64,000 nucleotides of DNA, taken from contig NC_035927.1 in assembly GCF_000348985.1 (NCBI RefSeq), positions 124,001 to 188,000 of the forward strand. The letters run 5' to 3'. This stretch comes from Huiozyma naganishii CBS 8797. Lineage: Eukaryota; Ascomycota; Saccharomycetes; Saccharomycetales; Saccharomycetaceae. Positions 1 through 10,145 of the stretch are shown here, piece by piece (positions within the stretch are counted from its first letter, which is position 1; each line of letters opens with the position of its first letter). The notes below the pieces were generated by a model. That model saw only the letters and a program-made list of their open reading frames with translations. It ran no database searches and had not been told where the DNA came from. The position numbers and the translations under genes are program-made.

Positions 1-2
1 AG

Positions 3-2051
3 ACTCCGTCTCCTGCCCCAGTACAACCACCTGCACCTCGGTCCAGGTCTTCCAGTGTCTTGGCAACGCCGTCGAACACTGGCATGGTCACGGGACTCCC
101 TGTGATGATACCAACGGTTACGGGCGCAGCCGCCATGGTCCCCGGTATCACAGGTATCCCAGTACAGCCAGACTACTACGCGCAGCAGCAGATGCAATAC
201 GCGAACGAGCAGGCGCGGTTGGAGGAACAACGGCAGCAACAGTTGCGTGAACAGCAGGCACAGCAGCAACAGTTTCAGGCACAGGTGCAGCGCGCGCAGC
301 AGGAAATGATGAACTTGCAGTTGCAACAACAGGCACAGCAGCAGACGGACCTCATTGCGCTGAACAACCAGTACGAACGGGACCAGACGATGCTGCAGCA
401 GTACGATCAGCGTGTCCAACAATTGGAACAGGAGGTCACTACCATGAATGAAAACGCGAAGCAGCAGATCGAAAACAAGGACGAGCAATTGCACTCTTTG
501 GAGGAACAAATGGACGTTTGGCAGAAGAAATACGATTCGCTAGCGAAACTGTACTCGCAATTGCGGCAGGAACACTTGCAATTGTTGCCCAAGTTTAAAA
601 AGTTGCAAATCAAAGTCAATAGCGCACACGAGGCCATCAGGCAGAAGGAGCACCTCGAAACGAAGATCAAGCACAAAGATATCCAGATGGCGGACCTGAT
701 TAAAGATCGCGACCGTTTGCGTCTTGAGAACGACAGACTTCAAGCCAACGGTGGCGGTGCCGCAGGGTCCAGGGAGCAGACACCGAGTGCGGCGCTCACA
801 GAGAACAAACTTAACACAATTATGGACGGGTGTCTGGAGAGCGGTATCGCGACCATCCAGGAGTCAGTTTTCGATTTGGAATCCCCTGCAAACTGGTCTG
901 CTCCAACATCTTCCCCGGCACTTGTCATGACGCTGATAGAGAGCGCGGGAGAGTACGCCACAGAATTTGCAACGAGCTTCAACGATCTGATCGTGGACGG
1001 AATCGTCGACGGGGACCAAGCCTCCGTGATCTCCAATATCAGCGAGTTCTCCATTGCCATGGCATCTCTCATCTCCAATTGCAAAGCGTACTGCACGACT
1101 ACTTTATCCGAAGATATAAACGATACTACCCTTGTCAAAGTTGTGAAGAGTTGCGCTCGTGAGGCACAATACTTTTTTGAAGACCTCATGTCGGATAACC
1201 TGGCATCGCTGAAGGACGATGAGGAACGTACGGATCTCGTAATCAACGCAAACGTGGACATGCAAGGAAAACTGCAGGAGTTGCTCGTCGCATTGGAACC
1301 ACTAATGCAGAAAATGGACAGGCAATCGTCGGAAACGCAGAACGACCCACACGCGCAACTGGTCGCCACGGAGAAAAAGATCGTGAAATCGTCAGCGAAG
1401 TTGCGCGTAAAGGTCAACATTGACGGTGTGCCACAACCGCTGGTTTCGCTATCACTGAGTATTATTGATGCCATCGTGGCCCTCGTAAGGGCGGCTATCG
1501 AATGTCAGAACGAAATATCAGAGACAACGAATGTATCACTTACGCAGTTCTACAAGAAAAACAGTAGGTGGACAGAGGGGCTGATATCGGCTGCAAGGGC
1601 AGTGGGCTCAGCAACCAACATACTAATCTCCACTGCGAGTAACCTGACAGCCCACGATAAGACGGGATCCCCAGAGGAGATTATTGTCGCCTCAAAGGAG
1701 GTTGCCTCATCTACCATCCAGCTCGTAGCTGCTTCGCGTGTCAAAACGTTACCACATTCTAAGGCACAGAGTGGCCTCGAAGAATGCTCCAAGGCAGTCA
1801 CAACTGCATGCAGGATGCTGGTCGCACATGTCATGGAGGGTGCAAATGATGCAGCTCCATCTGATGAGAAACCAATTGAGTTCGACAGTGACCGCGCTGT
1901 TAAGACTGCGGAGATGGAGCAGCAAGTGACCATTCTGAAGTTGGAACAATCGTTGAACAACGCCCGGAAGCGGTTGGGTGAGATCAGGAAACATGCCTAC
2001 TATCTGTACGACAACGACGACGATGATGAAAGTGAGGAGAATGGAGTGTGA
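3..2051 (+). CDS. SLA2: Sla2/End4, actin-binding endocytic adaptor, 5' partial
   Basis: Sla2 is the yeast Hip1R homologue. It links clathrin and PIP2-rich membrane to actin at cortical endocytic sites. The frame is already open at the left edge, so the start and the N-terminal ANTH domain (roughly 290 residues) lie outside the window. The 682 visible residues run in the family order: a Pro/Ser-rich linker, a long Gln-rich coiled coil (about visible residues 55-250), then the C-terminal THATCH (I/LWEQ) actin-binding region. The THATCH end shows VAASRVKT and a final MEQQV...LEQSLNNARKRLGEIRK helix. The tail is acidic (DNDDDDESEEN). Its neighbour ATG2 is also its neighbour in S. cerevisiae. The identity is firm; only the 5' end is missing. 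Confidence 0.96.
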   Translation, partial: TPSPAPVQPPAPRSRSSSVLATPSNTGMVTGLPVMIPTVTGAAAMVPGITGIPVQPDYYAQQQMQYANEQARLEEQRQQQLREQQAQQQQFQAQVQRAQQEMMNLQLQQQAQQQTDLIALNNQYERDQTMLQQYDQRVQQLEQEVTTMNENAKQQIENKDEQLHSLEEQMDVWQKKYDSLAKLYSQLRQEHLQLLPKFKKLQIKVNSAHEAIRQKEHLETKIKHKDIQMADLIKDRDRLRLENDRLQANGGGAAGSREQTPSAALTENKLNTIMDGCLESGIATIQESVFDLESPANWSAPTSSPALVMTLIESAGEYATEFATSFNDLIVDGIVDGDQASVISNISEFSIAMASLISNCKAYCTTTLSEDINDTTLVKVVKSCAREAQYFFEDLMSDNLASLKDDEERTDLVINANVDMQGKLQELLVALEPLMQKMDRQSSETQNDPHAQLVATEKKIVKSSAKLRVKVNIDGVPQPLVSLSLSIIDAIVALVRAAIECQNEISETTNVSLTQFYKKNSRWTEGLISAARAVGSATNILISTASNLTAHDKTGSPEEIIVASKEVASSTIQLVAASRVKTLPHSKAQSGLEECSKAVTTACRMLVAHVMEGANDAAPSDEKPIEFDSDRAVKTAEMEQQVTILKLEQSLNNARKRLGEIRKHAYYLYDNDDDDESEENGV

Positions 2052-3001
2052 TGTGTACGAGTTATGTAAGGTACAGATATACGCGTTACGAAAGATGATG
2101 CTGTATCGATCGAAATATATGGGACTTCCATGAAACTCGGAGTGCAGCGTAGCGGATTTAGGATTTTTTAATGGCTGATCCTAAGGTTTCCTTTCGGAAT
2201 CACATTTCAAATATTCTAATCCAGGGCAAAAAAAGTATAGGAGTATAGGGAACTTTATTGGATGTTAGAACGTGTTACAATATCACTAGACGCATTTTTT
2301 GCTAATAATCAATTCAATGGGACAGTTGGATATATATACAGTTGAAGGAAATAATCATCTTAAAAAAGTCAAACCTTTTAAATTCTCATTTTCTACCACC
2401 AAAAATTAATTCCGAGTAAAAATACGGATAGTTAAGTTAGAAAACTTTGATCAAAATGGCCAAAAGTCCACTAGACACTTTAAATTTCATACATCAGGCA
2501 TATTGAATTAATAGCCTGTTTACCATACTTTCTAAAGATGGAACAGTGGTAAGCAGTTACCAATCCTACTATCAGGTATTTTATCTCGTCATTTTTTTGC
2601 TACAAATTTACAAACCATTTCCAGAACAGCTTCTACTCTGTGATGCCAACCTGTAACTTCCAACAAAAGTTGGGTTATTAGTTTTAAGAACATTATCGCA
2701 AATTAATTAATGTCTGACTATTATATGAAGGACCAGATTAACTTTTAAAAGCTCAAGAAACAATCTTCTTCTGCCTCTCTCGTATTCAAAATTTAAATCA
2801 AAGTTTAACCAAACATTGATACTTTTCAGGATCAAGAGTAACAAGGGCGTACACCCACCTAAACATAGTGTCTTTTTTGTACTGACACACACCAGTTTGT
2901 TATCATCAAAGGGAACTTCAAAAAAAAAAACTAAAAAAAAAAAGAGACTTATGCGATCGCTGTGAACCGTCGTTAAAACAAGGACGCTGAGCCCAAACAG
3001 G
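2052..3001. other. SLA2-ATG2 intergenic region
   Basis: About 950 bases of AT-rich DNA hold the SLA2 3' UTR and the ATG2 promoter. An A-rich tract lies at about 2919-2943, just upstream of ATG2. No tRNA boxes, LTR ends or convincing gene relic were seen. Confidence 0.6.
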
Positions 3002-6000
3002 ATGGGGTTATGGCTACCACAAAGCATACAACGGAAAGTGCTACTACACTTTCTTCAACAAATCTCCATTTTTTCGGATTTAGATACCTCCAATTTAGAC
3101 GTATCACTCGGTTCTAACTCTAAGTTCTCATTTAAGGATATAAATTTACACGTCGATGAGTTGAATCTTCCAAATGCTGAGGTAAAGTCCGGTGCTATTA
3201 CCCAACTAGATTTACAGCTGGCTGTATCTGGTGGTCTTGATGTACTAGGGACTGGGCTTCATTTTGTGGTACAACTCTCACCCGATGGCGGTAATGACGA
3301 CGAAGCCGAAGAAGAGATTATGTTCTCACTTGGTAAAAGTATTCAGAACCTCGCCAGCACGGTGATACAGTTTACAGATGACGAAACCAGAGAGATACTG
3401 TTTAACGATGATGTGGAGGAGAGCAGCAGTGGAAGCAGTGGGACTGAGCAAGACCCCTTACAGCCACCACATGGCGGCCCCGAAAATCAAAAAGTTTCAA
3501 CGTTGACGAGCATGAGAAACCGGGTATTAAACGTCATATTGGGAAAGCTGACTATCGTGTTAAAGAATATTACCTTTACTCTGCTTGATAGTAACGATTG
3601 TGAAAAGTTCGAATTCTTTATAGAGAAAGTAACTGTTTTGACAAGAGAGAACGGCATACGACAGATATCAATGACTAATTTACAACTGCATTCAGTGGAC
3701 ACCAACAATAGCGACGGTGCTTCACACCAAGATGAGTCTGCAGAGGTTGCCATGACAGAAAGTATATATTATTCAAAGGTGGAGGGTACATCTCTCTATC
3801 TGAGTGCAATCGAAACACCCTTGGAGCAGACATTCGAAAACGAAGATTTCAAATTAGAGGGAAAGAATGAAAATAAAAACAAAACGACACTTGTACACAC
3901 CGATTACCTAAGAGTCTCGTTTGAGGGGCTTACTTCGGTAGATAACGTGACCGTATCTAACGTGACAGTTGATATAAACGAAATCAATCTGTATTTACAC
4001 AACGTTACCACAATACGTGATCCGTTGATTTCAGAGATTATTGATTACATTACCGACTTTAAAATAAAAGAACCGCCAGAAATATCAACAGAGCAGGAAT
4101 TATCTGCCACAGCCAAGTCACCTGCCTACCAGCGGTTCCAAAGTGAGCAAAATTTGGAGAAAGAAGGTATCGTTTCTTTTGTTTGCATCAACCTACTCAA
4201 AATCAGCATAGCCAATGAGAATACTTTCATCCTGGGGAATCTTTCCATAAATCAGGAAAATAATATGACATACAAGCTGAGCATCGATTATATGCGATTC
4301 GAGGGGAATCATCTACAGGTAAAAACGAAAGAAAAACCTTTTTTCCAAGGGACATTAACGCCCAAAGAAACTATGTTGGAATTACACTCTCAGATTGATA
4401 TAAAAATTGAAGAAGCTCAGGCTCCCCCCTTTGTAAAATCCGTTAAATCAACCACAGAATTCTTTGATTTCTTAAACTTGCAATTTATTTCAAATTCAAG
4501 AAGGCGACACCCGTTCAAGGGCAAGCACAGAGCTACTTCTAAATTACCCAAACCAATGACCTTCAAAGTCAACAGTATTTCAATCACATTAGAATTACCA
4601 CAGTACAATATATCGGCAGTGTTTGATCCCATGGAATACAGTTCTAAAACTTCGTCACTGCACACAGAAAGATGCTCAATTATAAAGGTCAACAAAGAAA
4701 GGATTGACGAAATATTTACTGCACGCGATATATCTTTTGAGTTGTTAAAGAGGAGAATTGAAATAAAAACATTCAACGAAAATTTGAAAGATTGTAATGT
4801 TCACGCAACGAACATTTTAAATATCAAATCTTTTTCCTGTACCAGCACCTTACTAACGATAGAGACGCTGTTCTCCGATTTAAATTCTTTGTTTTTAGTG
4901 GTCTTTCCTGAGGAGAAATCTGAATTAGAGGAAAAGAGGTTATCTTGCATGAAAAAGAGTGTGAGACTTCTAGCCTCTTCGCATGTGATTTCTAAGCAAC
5001 AGTCGATTGCTTCTTTAGTGGTCAAGGTTGAAATGATTAAAGTGAAATTGAAGGACATACTTGAAAATGATACATTCGGTTCTTTGAAAGTGAGATTATC
5101 TGATGTTTGTATGTCATTGAGCGAATTGGATGGCAGCTTATTAGCATTTGCCAACTTTCTGGAACTAAACCGAATTGCACCCAAACTTAAAGGCAAACAG
5201 ACTATTATTAAACGTATTAAAAACAGTGATAACAGGAAACCGGTTTTTCTACTAACATTGAAGTCTGATGAAAAGATTAAGATAAAACTACGAAGTTTGG
5301 AGTTGCATTATTACGCAAAATGGCTAGATTTACTTCGGGAGGTGAAAGAAGAACAACTGGCTAACACAGTTAACGTCACGACTGATATAAGTTCTCAAAG
5401 TAAGAAAGAGGCCCAAAAGTCATGTGATTTGACATTCATTGATTGCTCTTTGCTACTTCATCCATACCGTCTTAATGCGGGAATTGCAGTAGTTGTGGAT
5501 CATATGGTTGTAGAGATAATAATGGTACCGAAATTAAAAATAAAAGCATTTAGTAAGAGTGCGAGTCTCCTGCTTATTGATGACCTCGTTAGTAAGAGGG
5601 AGAAGGAGAAGTTCTGCTCTCCGAACGTACCGAATTTCTACGGTCAAATAGGTTTTATCACGATTGGTAGATTAAACGCAATCAGGATACGATTTCAGAA
5701 AGAGCAAAACATCTCTGATATTAAAATCAATGTTGATTCCACTGGTCTTTCACTATGTGCCGATTCGCTTTACACCCTTATCCAGGTAGGAATAGATTTG
5801 AAATTTCCTGAATCATTCCCAGATGAAGCCAAATATAAGACGCACTTTGATCACGATGTTAATATATTTGAAAATGTTGATTTCAGTTTTTTCCAAGATT
5901 TGATGAAAGAGGAACCAGACAGCACACATTCTATGAGTCTTGATAATGGTATCAATGTTGTCGAGAGTTTCTTTGACGTAAAACACGATAATAGCAAAAC

Positions 6001-7831
6001 TCCACATTTGGTTGACTTGAATAAATCCGATTACAACTCAAGTAATTCTGAAATTGCTGATGCTGGCGTCTTAGCTATCACAGAAGATTACATTGACACC
6101 AGAAAAGCAATAACAGTTGCTCATAGCCGAAAGCAGGAAGGTGTACTAAGATCTGACCATAATGAACAAGAGCTCTCGATTCTTCTGAATTTAGAAATTG
6201 GAAGAATTGCCATCAAGTTCTTTGATGGCTACGACTGGAAACACACAAGAAGAACAATTTCCAGCACAGTGAATGAAATGGAAATACAGAAGAACTTGAA
6301 AAAAAATGATGGAACTCCGGATCCAATTCCAGAAACCAACATATTTGAATCTATCTTCATAGAACAGAGACCGAACGTCGATCTGAACCGTCAGATAAAT
6401 GCCAATATTCAAGGAATACAAGCAACAGAAGCTGTCAAAAATAAGCTAGATCTGTACCCGTCCAAGAATCACAAAGTGTTAATCAACATATCCGACGTGA
6501 GGATGACAATCAAGAACTACGAAATAGACCAGCCCACAGAGTCCCAATCAGATGGTTCTACAGACGTCACAACGGAGGGAACTTTGGAAGTGTCGCAGTT
6601 TGACGTTGTCGACAACGTTTTAACTTCTTCATGGAACAAGTTTGCTACATTGTTACGACAGGGTAGATGGCCGGTTAATAAACCAATGATCTCTATGAAT
6701 TTCTCTATGGTGAGACCAGTAGATTATTTACCGGCACTTGAATTGAGGCTGGAGACTGACATGGCACCGTTGCGTTTACACGTGGATCAAGACACTTTGG
6801 ATTTCCTCATTAGGTTTTCCAAATTCCGGGACCCTCGTTTTGTGTTGATCGACGAGTACCCAGAGACCATTTTCATCCAGAAATTTGCTATTTCGGAAGT
6901 CAGAATAAAACTGGATTACAAACCTAAAAAAGTGGACTACGTTGGTTTGAAGTCCGGACATGCTACTGAGTTGATGAATTTTTTCACACTGGATGAGTCA
7001 ATGATTACTTTAAAGGGTATCCAGTTATACGGTATCAATGGATTCGATGAATTGGATGTCAATCTGAGAGCGATATGGACTCCCGATATTATCAAAAGAC
7101 AACTCGGCGGTGTGCTGAGTGGGATTACCCCAGTCAAGTCCTTTATCACCTTTGGATCTGGTGTCAAAACGTTTGTCACCGTGCTGATGTCAGATTACCG
7201 ATCTGATGGTCATTTGAAAGATACAATAAAGCAACAGGGCAATATATTTTTAAAAACCTCAACTGGCGAGTTTATCAAACTTGGCGTAAGGGTAGCCTCT
7301 GGTACTCAAAATATCTTAGAATCCGCCGAAAGGTATTTGACAGACGGCGAAAGGGTCCAGCACGACTTCACTGAGCAGGATATCCTGGATCTGAACAACA
7401 TTCTAAATGAGGATCAGTTAGTCGGGAGAGGAAATCCACGTGTGCATGATCGGGACCCGAGTGCCGTCGTTATCGACGCGTCAGGTCTAGACCGGGACGG
7501 CAATCCTGCCAATGGATCCACGGATGCCGCGAAAGTTGTTAGTTTATATTCACAACAACCTCTTGATATCCACCACGGTTTGGAGGATGCGTACCACTCG
7601 CTGGAGAAGCACATTCAAGTTGCGTACAATTCTGTATGGAACCCGAGTGGTAGACGGCTCGATGGTAATGGCACAGCGACTGCAGCTGCAGTGTCTGTTG
7701 CGAGGGTCGCTCCTATCGCTATCATTCGTCCCCTGATTGGCGCCACAGAGGCGATCTCCAAGACTTTACAAGGGGTGGTCAACCAGTTCGATAAGGAGCA
7801 TATAAATGAGGTGAACGATAAGTACAGATGA
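3002..7831 (+). CDS. ATG2: Atg2, bridge-like lipid transfer protein of autophagy
   Basis: Atg2 is a rod-shaped protein that moves phospholipid from ER exit sites to the growing phagophore, working with Atg9 and Atg18. The 1609-residue product is close to the S. cerevisiae length of about 1590. It begins with the typical chorein-type N terminus (MGLWLPQSIQRK, then a FSDLDTSNLDVSLGS stretch), which forms the entrance of the lipid channel. The long middle is poorly conserved and beta-rich. The conserved C-terminal third includes SWNKFATLLRQGRWPVN and TPVKSFITFGSGVKTF around residues 1210-1390. The ATG at 3002 matches the family N terminus. The 3' end faces ZWF1 with only 131 bases between the two stops. 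Confidence 0.95.
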   Translation: MGLWLPQSIQRKVLLHFLQQISIFSDLDTSNLDVSLGSNSKFSFKDINLHVDELNLPNAEVKSGAITQLDLQLAVSGGLDVLGTGLHFVVQLSPDGGNDDEAEEEIMFSLGKSIQNLASTVIQFTDDETREILFNDDVEESSSGSSGTEQDPLQPPHGGPENQKVSTLTSMRNRVLNVILGKLTIVLKNITFTLLDSNDCEKFEFFIEKVTVLTRENGIRQISMTNLQLHSVDTNNSDGASHQDESAEVAMTESIYYSKVEGTSLYLSAIETPLEQTFENEDFKLEGKNENKNKTTLVHTDYLRVSFEGLTSVDNVTVSNVTVDINEINLYLHNVTTIRDPLISEIIDYITDFKIKEPPEISTEQELSATAKSPAYQRFQSEQNLEKEGIVSFVCINLLKISIANENTFILGNLSINQENNMTYKLSIDYMRFEGNHLQVKTKEKPFFQGTLTPKETMLELHSQIDIKIEEAQAPPFVKSVKSTTEFFDFLNLQFISNSRRRHPFKGKHRATSKLPKPMTFKVNSISITLELPQYNISAVFDPMEYSSKTSSLHTERCSIIKVNKERIDEIFTARDISFELLKRRIEIKTFNENLKDCNVHATNILNIKSFSCTSTLLTIETLFSDLNSLFLVVFPEEKSELEEKRLSCMKKSVRLLASSHVISKQQSIASLVVKVEMIKVKLKDILENDTFGSLKVRLSDVCMSLSELDGSLLAFANFLELNRIAPKLKGKQTIIKRIKNSDNRKPVFLLTLKSDEKIKIKLRSLELHYYAKWLDLLREVKEEQLANTVNVTTDISSQSKKEAQKSCDLTFIDCSLLLHPYRLNAGIAVVVDHMVVEIIMVPKLKIKAFSKSASLLLIDDLVSKREKEKFCSPNVPNFYGQIGFITIGRLNAIRIRFQKEQNISDIKINVDSTGLSLCADSLYTLIQVGIDLKFPESFPDEAKYKTHFDHDVNIFENVDFSFFQDLMKEEPDSTHSMSLDNGINVVESFFDVKHDNSKTPHLVDLNKSDYNSSNSEIADAGVLAITEDYIDTRKAITVAHSRKQEGVLRSDHNEQELSILLNLEIGRIAIKFFDGYDWKHTRRTISSTVNEMEIQKNLKKNDGTPDPIPETNIFESIFIEQRPNVDLNRQINANIQGIQATEAVKNKLDLYPSKNHKVLINISDVRMTIKNYEIDQPTESQSDGSTDVTTEGTLEVSQFDVVDNVLTSSWNKFATLLRQGRWPVNKPMISMNFSMVRPVDYLPALELRLETDMAPLRLHVDQDTLDFLIRFSKFRDPRFVLIDEYPETIFIQKFAISEVRIKLDYKPKKVDYVGLKSGHATELMNFFTLDESMITLKGIQLYGINGFDELDVNLRAIWTPDIIKRQLGGVLSGITPVKSFITFGSGVKTFVTVLMSDYRSDGHLKDTIKQQGNIFLKTSTGEFIKLGVRVASGTQNILESAERYLTDGERVQHDFTEQDILDLNNILNEDQLVGRGNPRVHDRDPSAVVIDASGLDRDGNPANGSTDAAKVVSLYSQQPLDIHHGLEDAYHSLEKHIQVAYNSVWNPSGRRLDGNGTATAAAVSVARVAPIAIIRPLIGATEAISKTLQGVVNQFDKEHINEVNDKYR

Positions 7832-7962
7832 ACAAATTTCGCTACCATTTTCCTCTCTTTCATAATTTTAGCTTAAAACCTGTAGCATTTACTTATATAT
7901 ACGTACACAGTAAGGCACATATGTGCGCGGGTCATTATATTTCTTTCTTGTTATTGTTGAAC

Positions 7963-9471
7963 TTACTTTGGAGTGTCGTTTGGCTTGGTAACTGGCCAAG
8001 AGTACTTTCTCTTTTCCAAGTCGATATAGTACTTGTGGTTTGCCAAGTAGTTCATTAGGCCCTTTGGACCTCTGGAGCCGTAAGGGTAGATCTCTGGCTG
8101 TGGAGCGTTTGGACCTTCCAAGTACTCCAAGAGTGGAGTGAACAAGGACCAAGAGACGTCCAATTCGTCGTCTCTGACGAAATTGGAGTGGTCTCCCATT
8201 AGAGCGTCTCTTATCAAGACCTCGTAGGCTTCTGGGATCCAGAAGTTCTGGTACCTCTTTGAGTAAGTCAAGTCCAAGTCTGTGACTTGGGTTTCCTTGG
8301 ACAACCCAGGGACCTTTGCGTTGAACTTGACGTATACGGCCTCGTTTGGTTGGATTCTGATGATCAGTTCGTTGTTTGGGATGTCTGCGAAGACACCTGA
8401 GGCGACGCTCTTGAATTGCATTCTGATTTCGACTTTCCCCTCGTTCAAAGCTTTACCCGCTCTCATGACGACTGGGACACCTTCCCAACGTTCGTTCTGG
8501 ATCTTGAAAGCCATGGACGCGAAAGTGATACACTTGCTTCCTGGTTTAACGGTTTCGTCATCCAAGTAAGCAGGTTTAGTACCGTCCTCTGATTTCCCGT
8601 ACTGGCCGATCAAGATATCGTCGAGGTCAATTGGAGCCATACATTTCAAAACCTTAACTTTTTCGTCTCTGACGGATTCTGGGTCAAAAGAGGCAGGTCT
8701 CTCCATGGTCAACAAAGTCAATACTTGCAACAGATGGTTTTGCATGACGTCTCTGATGATCCCGATGTTGTCGAAGTACCCACCACGGCCCTCAGTCCCG
8801 AATGGTTCCTTGAACGAGATCTGGATACTCTGAACGGACTCTTTGTTCCAAGTAGAGTTCAAGAACGTGTTACCGAACCTCAAAACGAGCAAGTTCTTGA
8901 CAAGCTCTTTGCCCAAGTAGTGGTCGATTCTGAAGATCTCCTCCTCCTTGAACAATGGGGCCAGACTGGCCTGCAAAGCTCTAGCACTGGCCAAGTCGTG
9001 CCCGAATGGCTTCTCAACAATGACCCTCGTCTTCCCCGTCTTTGAGTAAACGAGTTCCTTAATCTTCTGAGCGACACTCAAGAACACAGAGGGTGGCAGC
9101 GCAAAATAGAACAGTCTGTGAGGCTCATCGATCCAGCTTCTTGCCTCGACGGCCTCAATGGCCTTCTTCAACTTCAAGTACCCCTCATCCTTATCGTAAG
9201 CACCGTGCACGTACTCCACCATTTCGAAGAACGCCTCTACTTTCTCAGAAGTCGCATTCTTCAAGTGTGGCACGATCCTGGCCTTCAAATCTTCCTTTGT
9301 CAGTTCAGACCTGGCGTACCCGAAGATCTTGGTGCTTGGGTCCAAGTACCCCTCTCTGAACAGACCGAACAACGCTGGGAAAGTCTTCTTCTTGGCAAGA
9401 TCACCGGAGGCACCGAACACGGTGATGACCGTGTCCTTATCGAATTTTGTAGGGGAAGCAGCGGAGGACAT
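7963..9471 (-). CDS. ZWF1: Glucose-6-phosphate dehydrogenase
   Basis: Zwf1 catalyses the first, NADPH-producing step of the oxidative pentose phosphate pathway in the cytosol. The product is 502 residues, as usual for the family. GASGDLA (20-26) is the NADP-binding fingerprint and RIDHYLGKE (181-189) the glucose-6-phosphate and catalytic site with the active His. EKPFGHDLASA and the C-terminal EIYPYGSRGPKG block are also present. The start at 9471 (MSSAASPTKFDKD) aligns with the family N terminus. The frame stays open upstream through an in-frame ATG at 9564, which would add 31 mostly hydrophobic residues. Because a TATA box sits at 9587-9594, most transcripts should begin below that ATG. Confidence 0.97.
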   Translation of the reverse strand: MSSAASPTKFDKDTVITVFGASGDLAKKKTFPALFGLFREGYLDPSTKIFGYARSELTKEDLKARIVPHLKNATSEKVEAFFEMVEYVHGAYDKDEGYLKLKKAIEAVEARSWIDEPHRLFYFALPPSVFLSVAQKIKELVYSKTGKTRVIVEKPFGHDLASARALQASLAPLFKEEEIFRIDHYLGKELVKNLLVLRFGNTFLNSTWNKESVQSIQISFKEPFGTEGRGGYFDNIGIIRDVMQNHLLQVLTLLTMERPASFDPESVRDEKVKVLKCMAPIDLDDILIGQYGKSEDGTKPAYLDDETVKPGSKCITFASMAFKIQNERWEGVPVVMRAGKALNEGKVEIRMQFKSVASGVFADIPNNELIIRIQPNEAVYVKFNAKVPGLSKETQVTDLDLTYSKRYQNFWIPEAYEVLIRDALMGDHSNFVRDDELDVSWSLFTPLLEYLEGPNAPQPEIYPYGSRGPKGLMNYLANHKYYIDLEKRKYSWPVTKPNDTPK

Positions 9472-9586
9472 TTTGGATAGTTGTACGTTTTCTGTGTGGA
9501 GAGAACGATGCAGAGCGCAATGGCCAAACAGACAGACGAACCAGCAGAACCACAAGTGTACCATAATAGTCTCCTTCCCCAGCAGG

Positions 9587-9594
9587 TTTATATA
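9587..9594 (-). promoter_or_regulatory. TATA box of ZWF1
   Basis: The minus strand reads TATATAAA, an exact yeast TATA consensus, 116-123 bases upstream of the ZWF1 ATG. This is the usual yeast spacing. Confidence 0.6.
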
Positions 9595-9781
9595 ATCATG
9601 CAATCGCAAATTCTTCGAGGAGAGTAAGGAGTTGTCCTCTGAAGGCACCGCGGGCGCTGTTTCCTAAAGGGGTAACACGGCGGGGCCAAGCAAAAAGGGG
9701 TTGTCGTTTTCGACGGCAAAATCTGGATTTTTTAGGGGTCGGTCACGTGCACCCCTATTTTTTGTGGCGGGCGGCGTTAGG

Positions 9782-9789
9782 CGGTGTTA
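9782..9789 (+). promoter_or_regulatory. Possible Stb5 site (CGGTGTTA) upstream of ZWF1
   Basis: CGGTGTTA fits the CGGNS-type motif bound by Stb5, the zinc-cluster regulator of NADPH-generating genes including ZWF1 in S. cerevisiae. It lies about 310 bases upstream of the start. The assignment rests on motif and context only. Confidence 0.4.
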
Positions 9790-9795
9790 TATCTG

Positions 9796-9808
9796 GGTGT
9801 GTGGGTGG
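9796..9808 (+). promoter_or_regulatory. Rap1-type site in a G/T-rich block
   Basis: GGTGTGTGGGTGG differs at the last base from the telomeric Rap1 site GGTGTGTGGGTGT of S. cerevisiae. It sits in a strand-biased G/T-rich stretch between NAR1 and ZWF1. Rap1 activates many glycolytic genes, so a role at ZWF1 is plausible but unproven. Confidence 0.4.
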
Positions 9809-10145
9809 CTAGGGTTTGGTTTTTGGGGCTGGGTTTTTTAGGGTTTGCCTGGGTGGCGTCTGCTCAGAAGTGATTCATCACTCGCACTTTCATCGGCCAG
9901 AGAGTGCCTTGTATCGTTGTATATATCATGTGGCGAATTGGATTTAGACTCCCAGACCCAGAATGTTTGTGTTCTACACATCATTGTCTACAAACGTTAT
10001 GCTATTATATACACAGACTATATCATCACCTCTACAATCCGTAGAATTCCGCATGCACGAATTTTCCAATCGGCACACCACGTGATATGTCGTTTTTATG
10101 GTGGAATCTCTGCGGGGTTCGCACCATTTCTACCCAGTGTCCCCC

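Larger units (their letters stand above)
9472..10145. other. ZWF1 promoter and NAR1 3' flank
   Basis: This 674-base region holds the ZWF1 promoter and the end of the NAR1 transcript. It contains a TATA box, a CACGTG E-box at 9744-9749, a CGGTGTTA box at 9782-9789 and a G/T-rich, telomere-like stretch at about 9776-9860. The part nearest NAR1 shows nothing recognisable. Confidence 0.6.

Noticed and set aside
740..1474. 244-codon antisense frame under SLA2.
   Set aside because: Low-complexity Ser-rich shadow of the conserved SLA2 coding strand.
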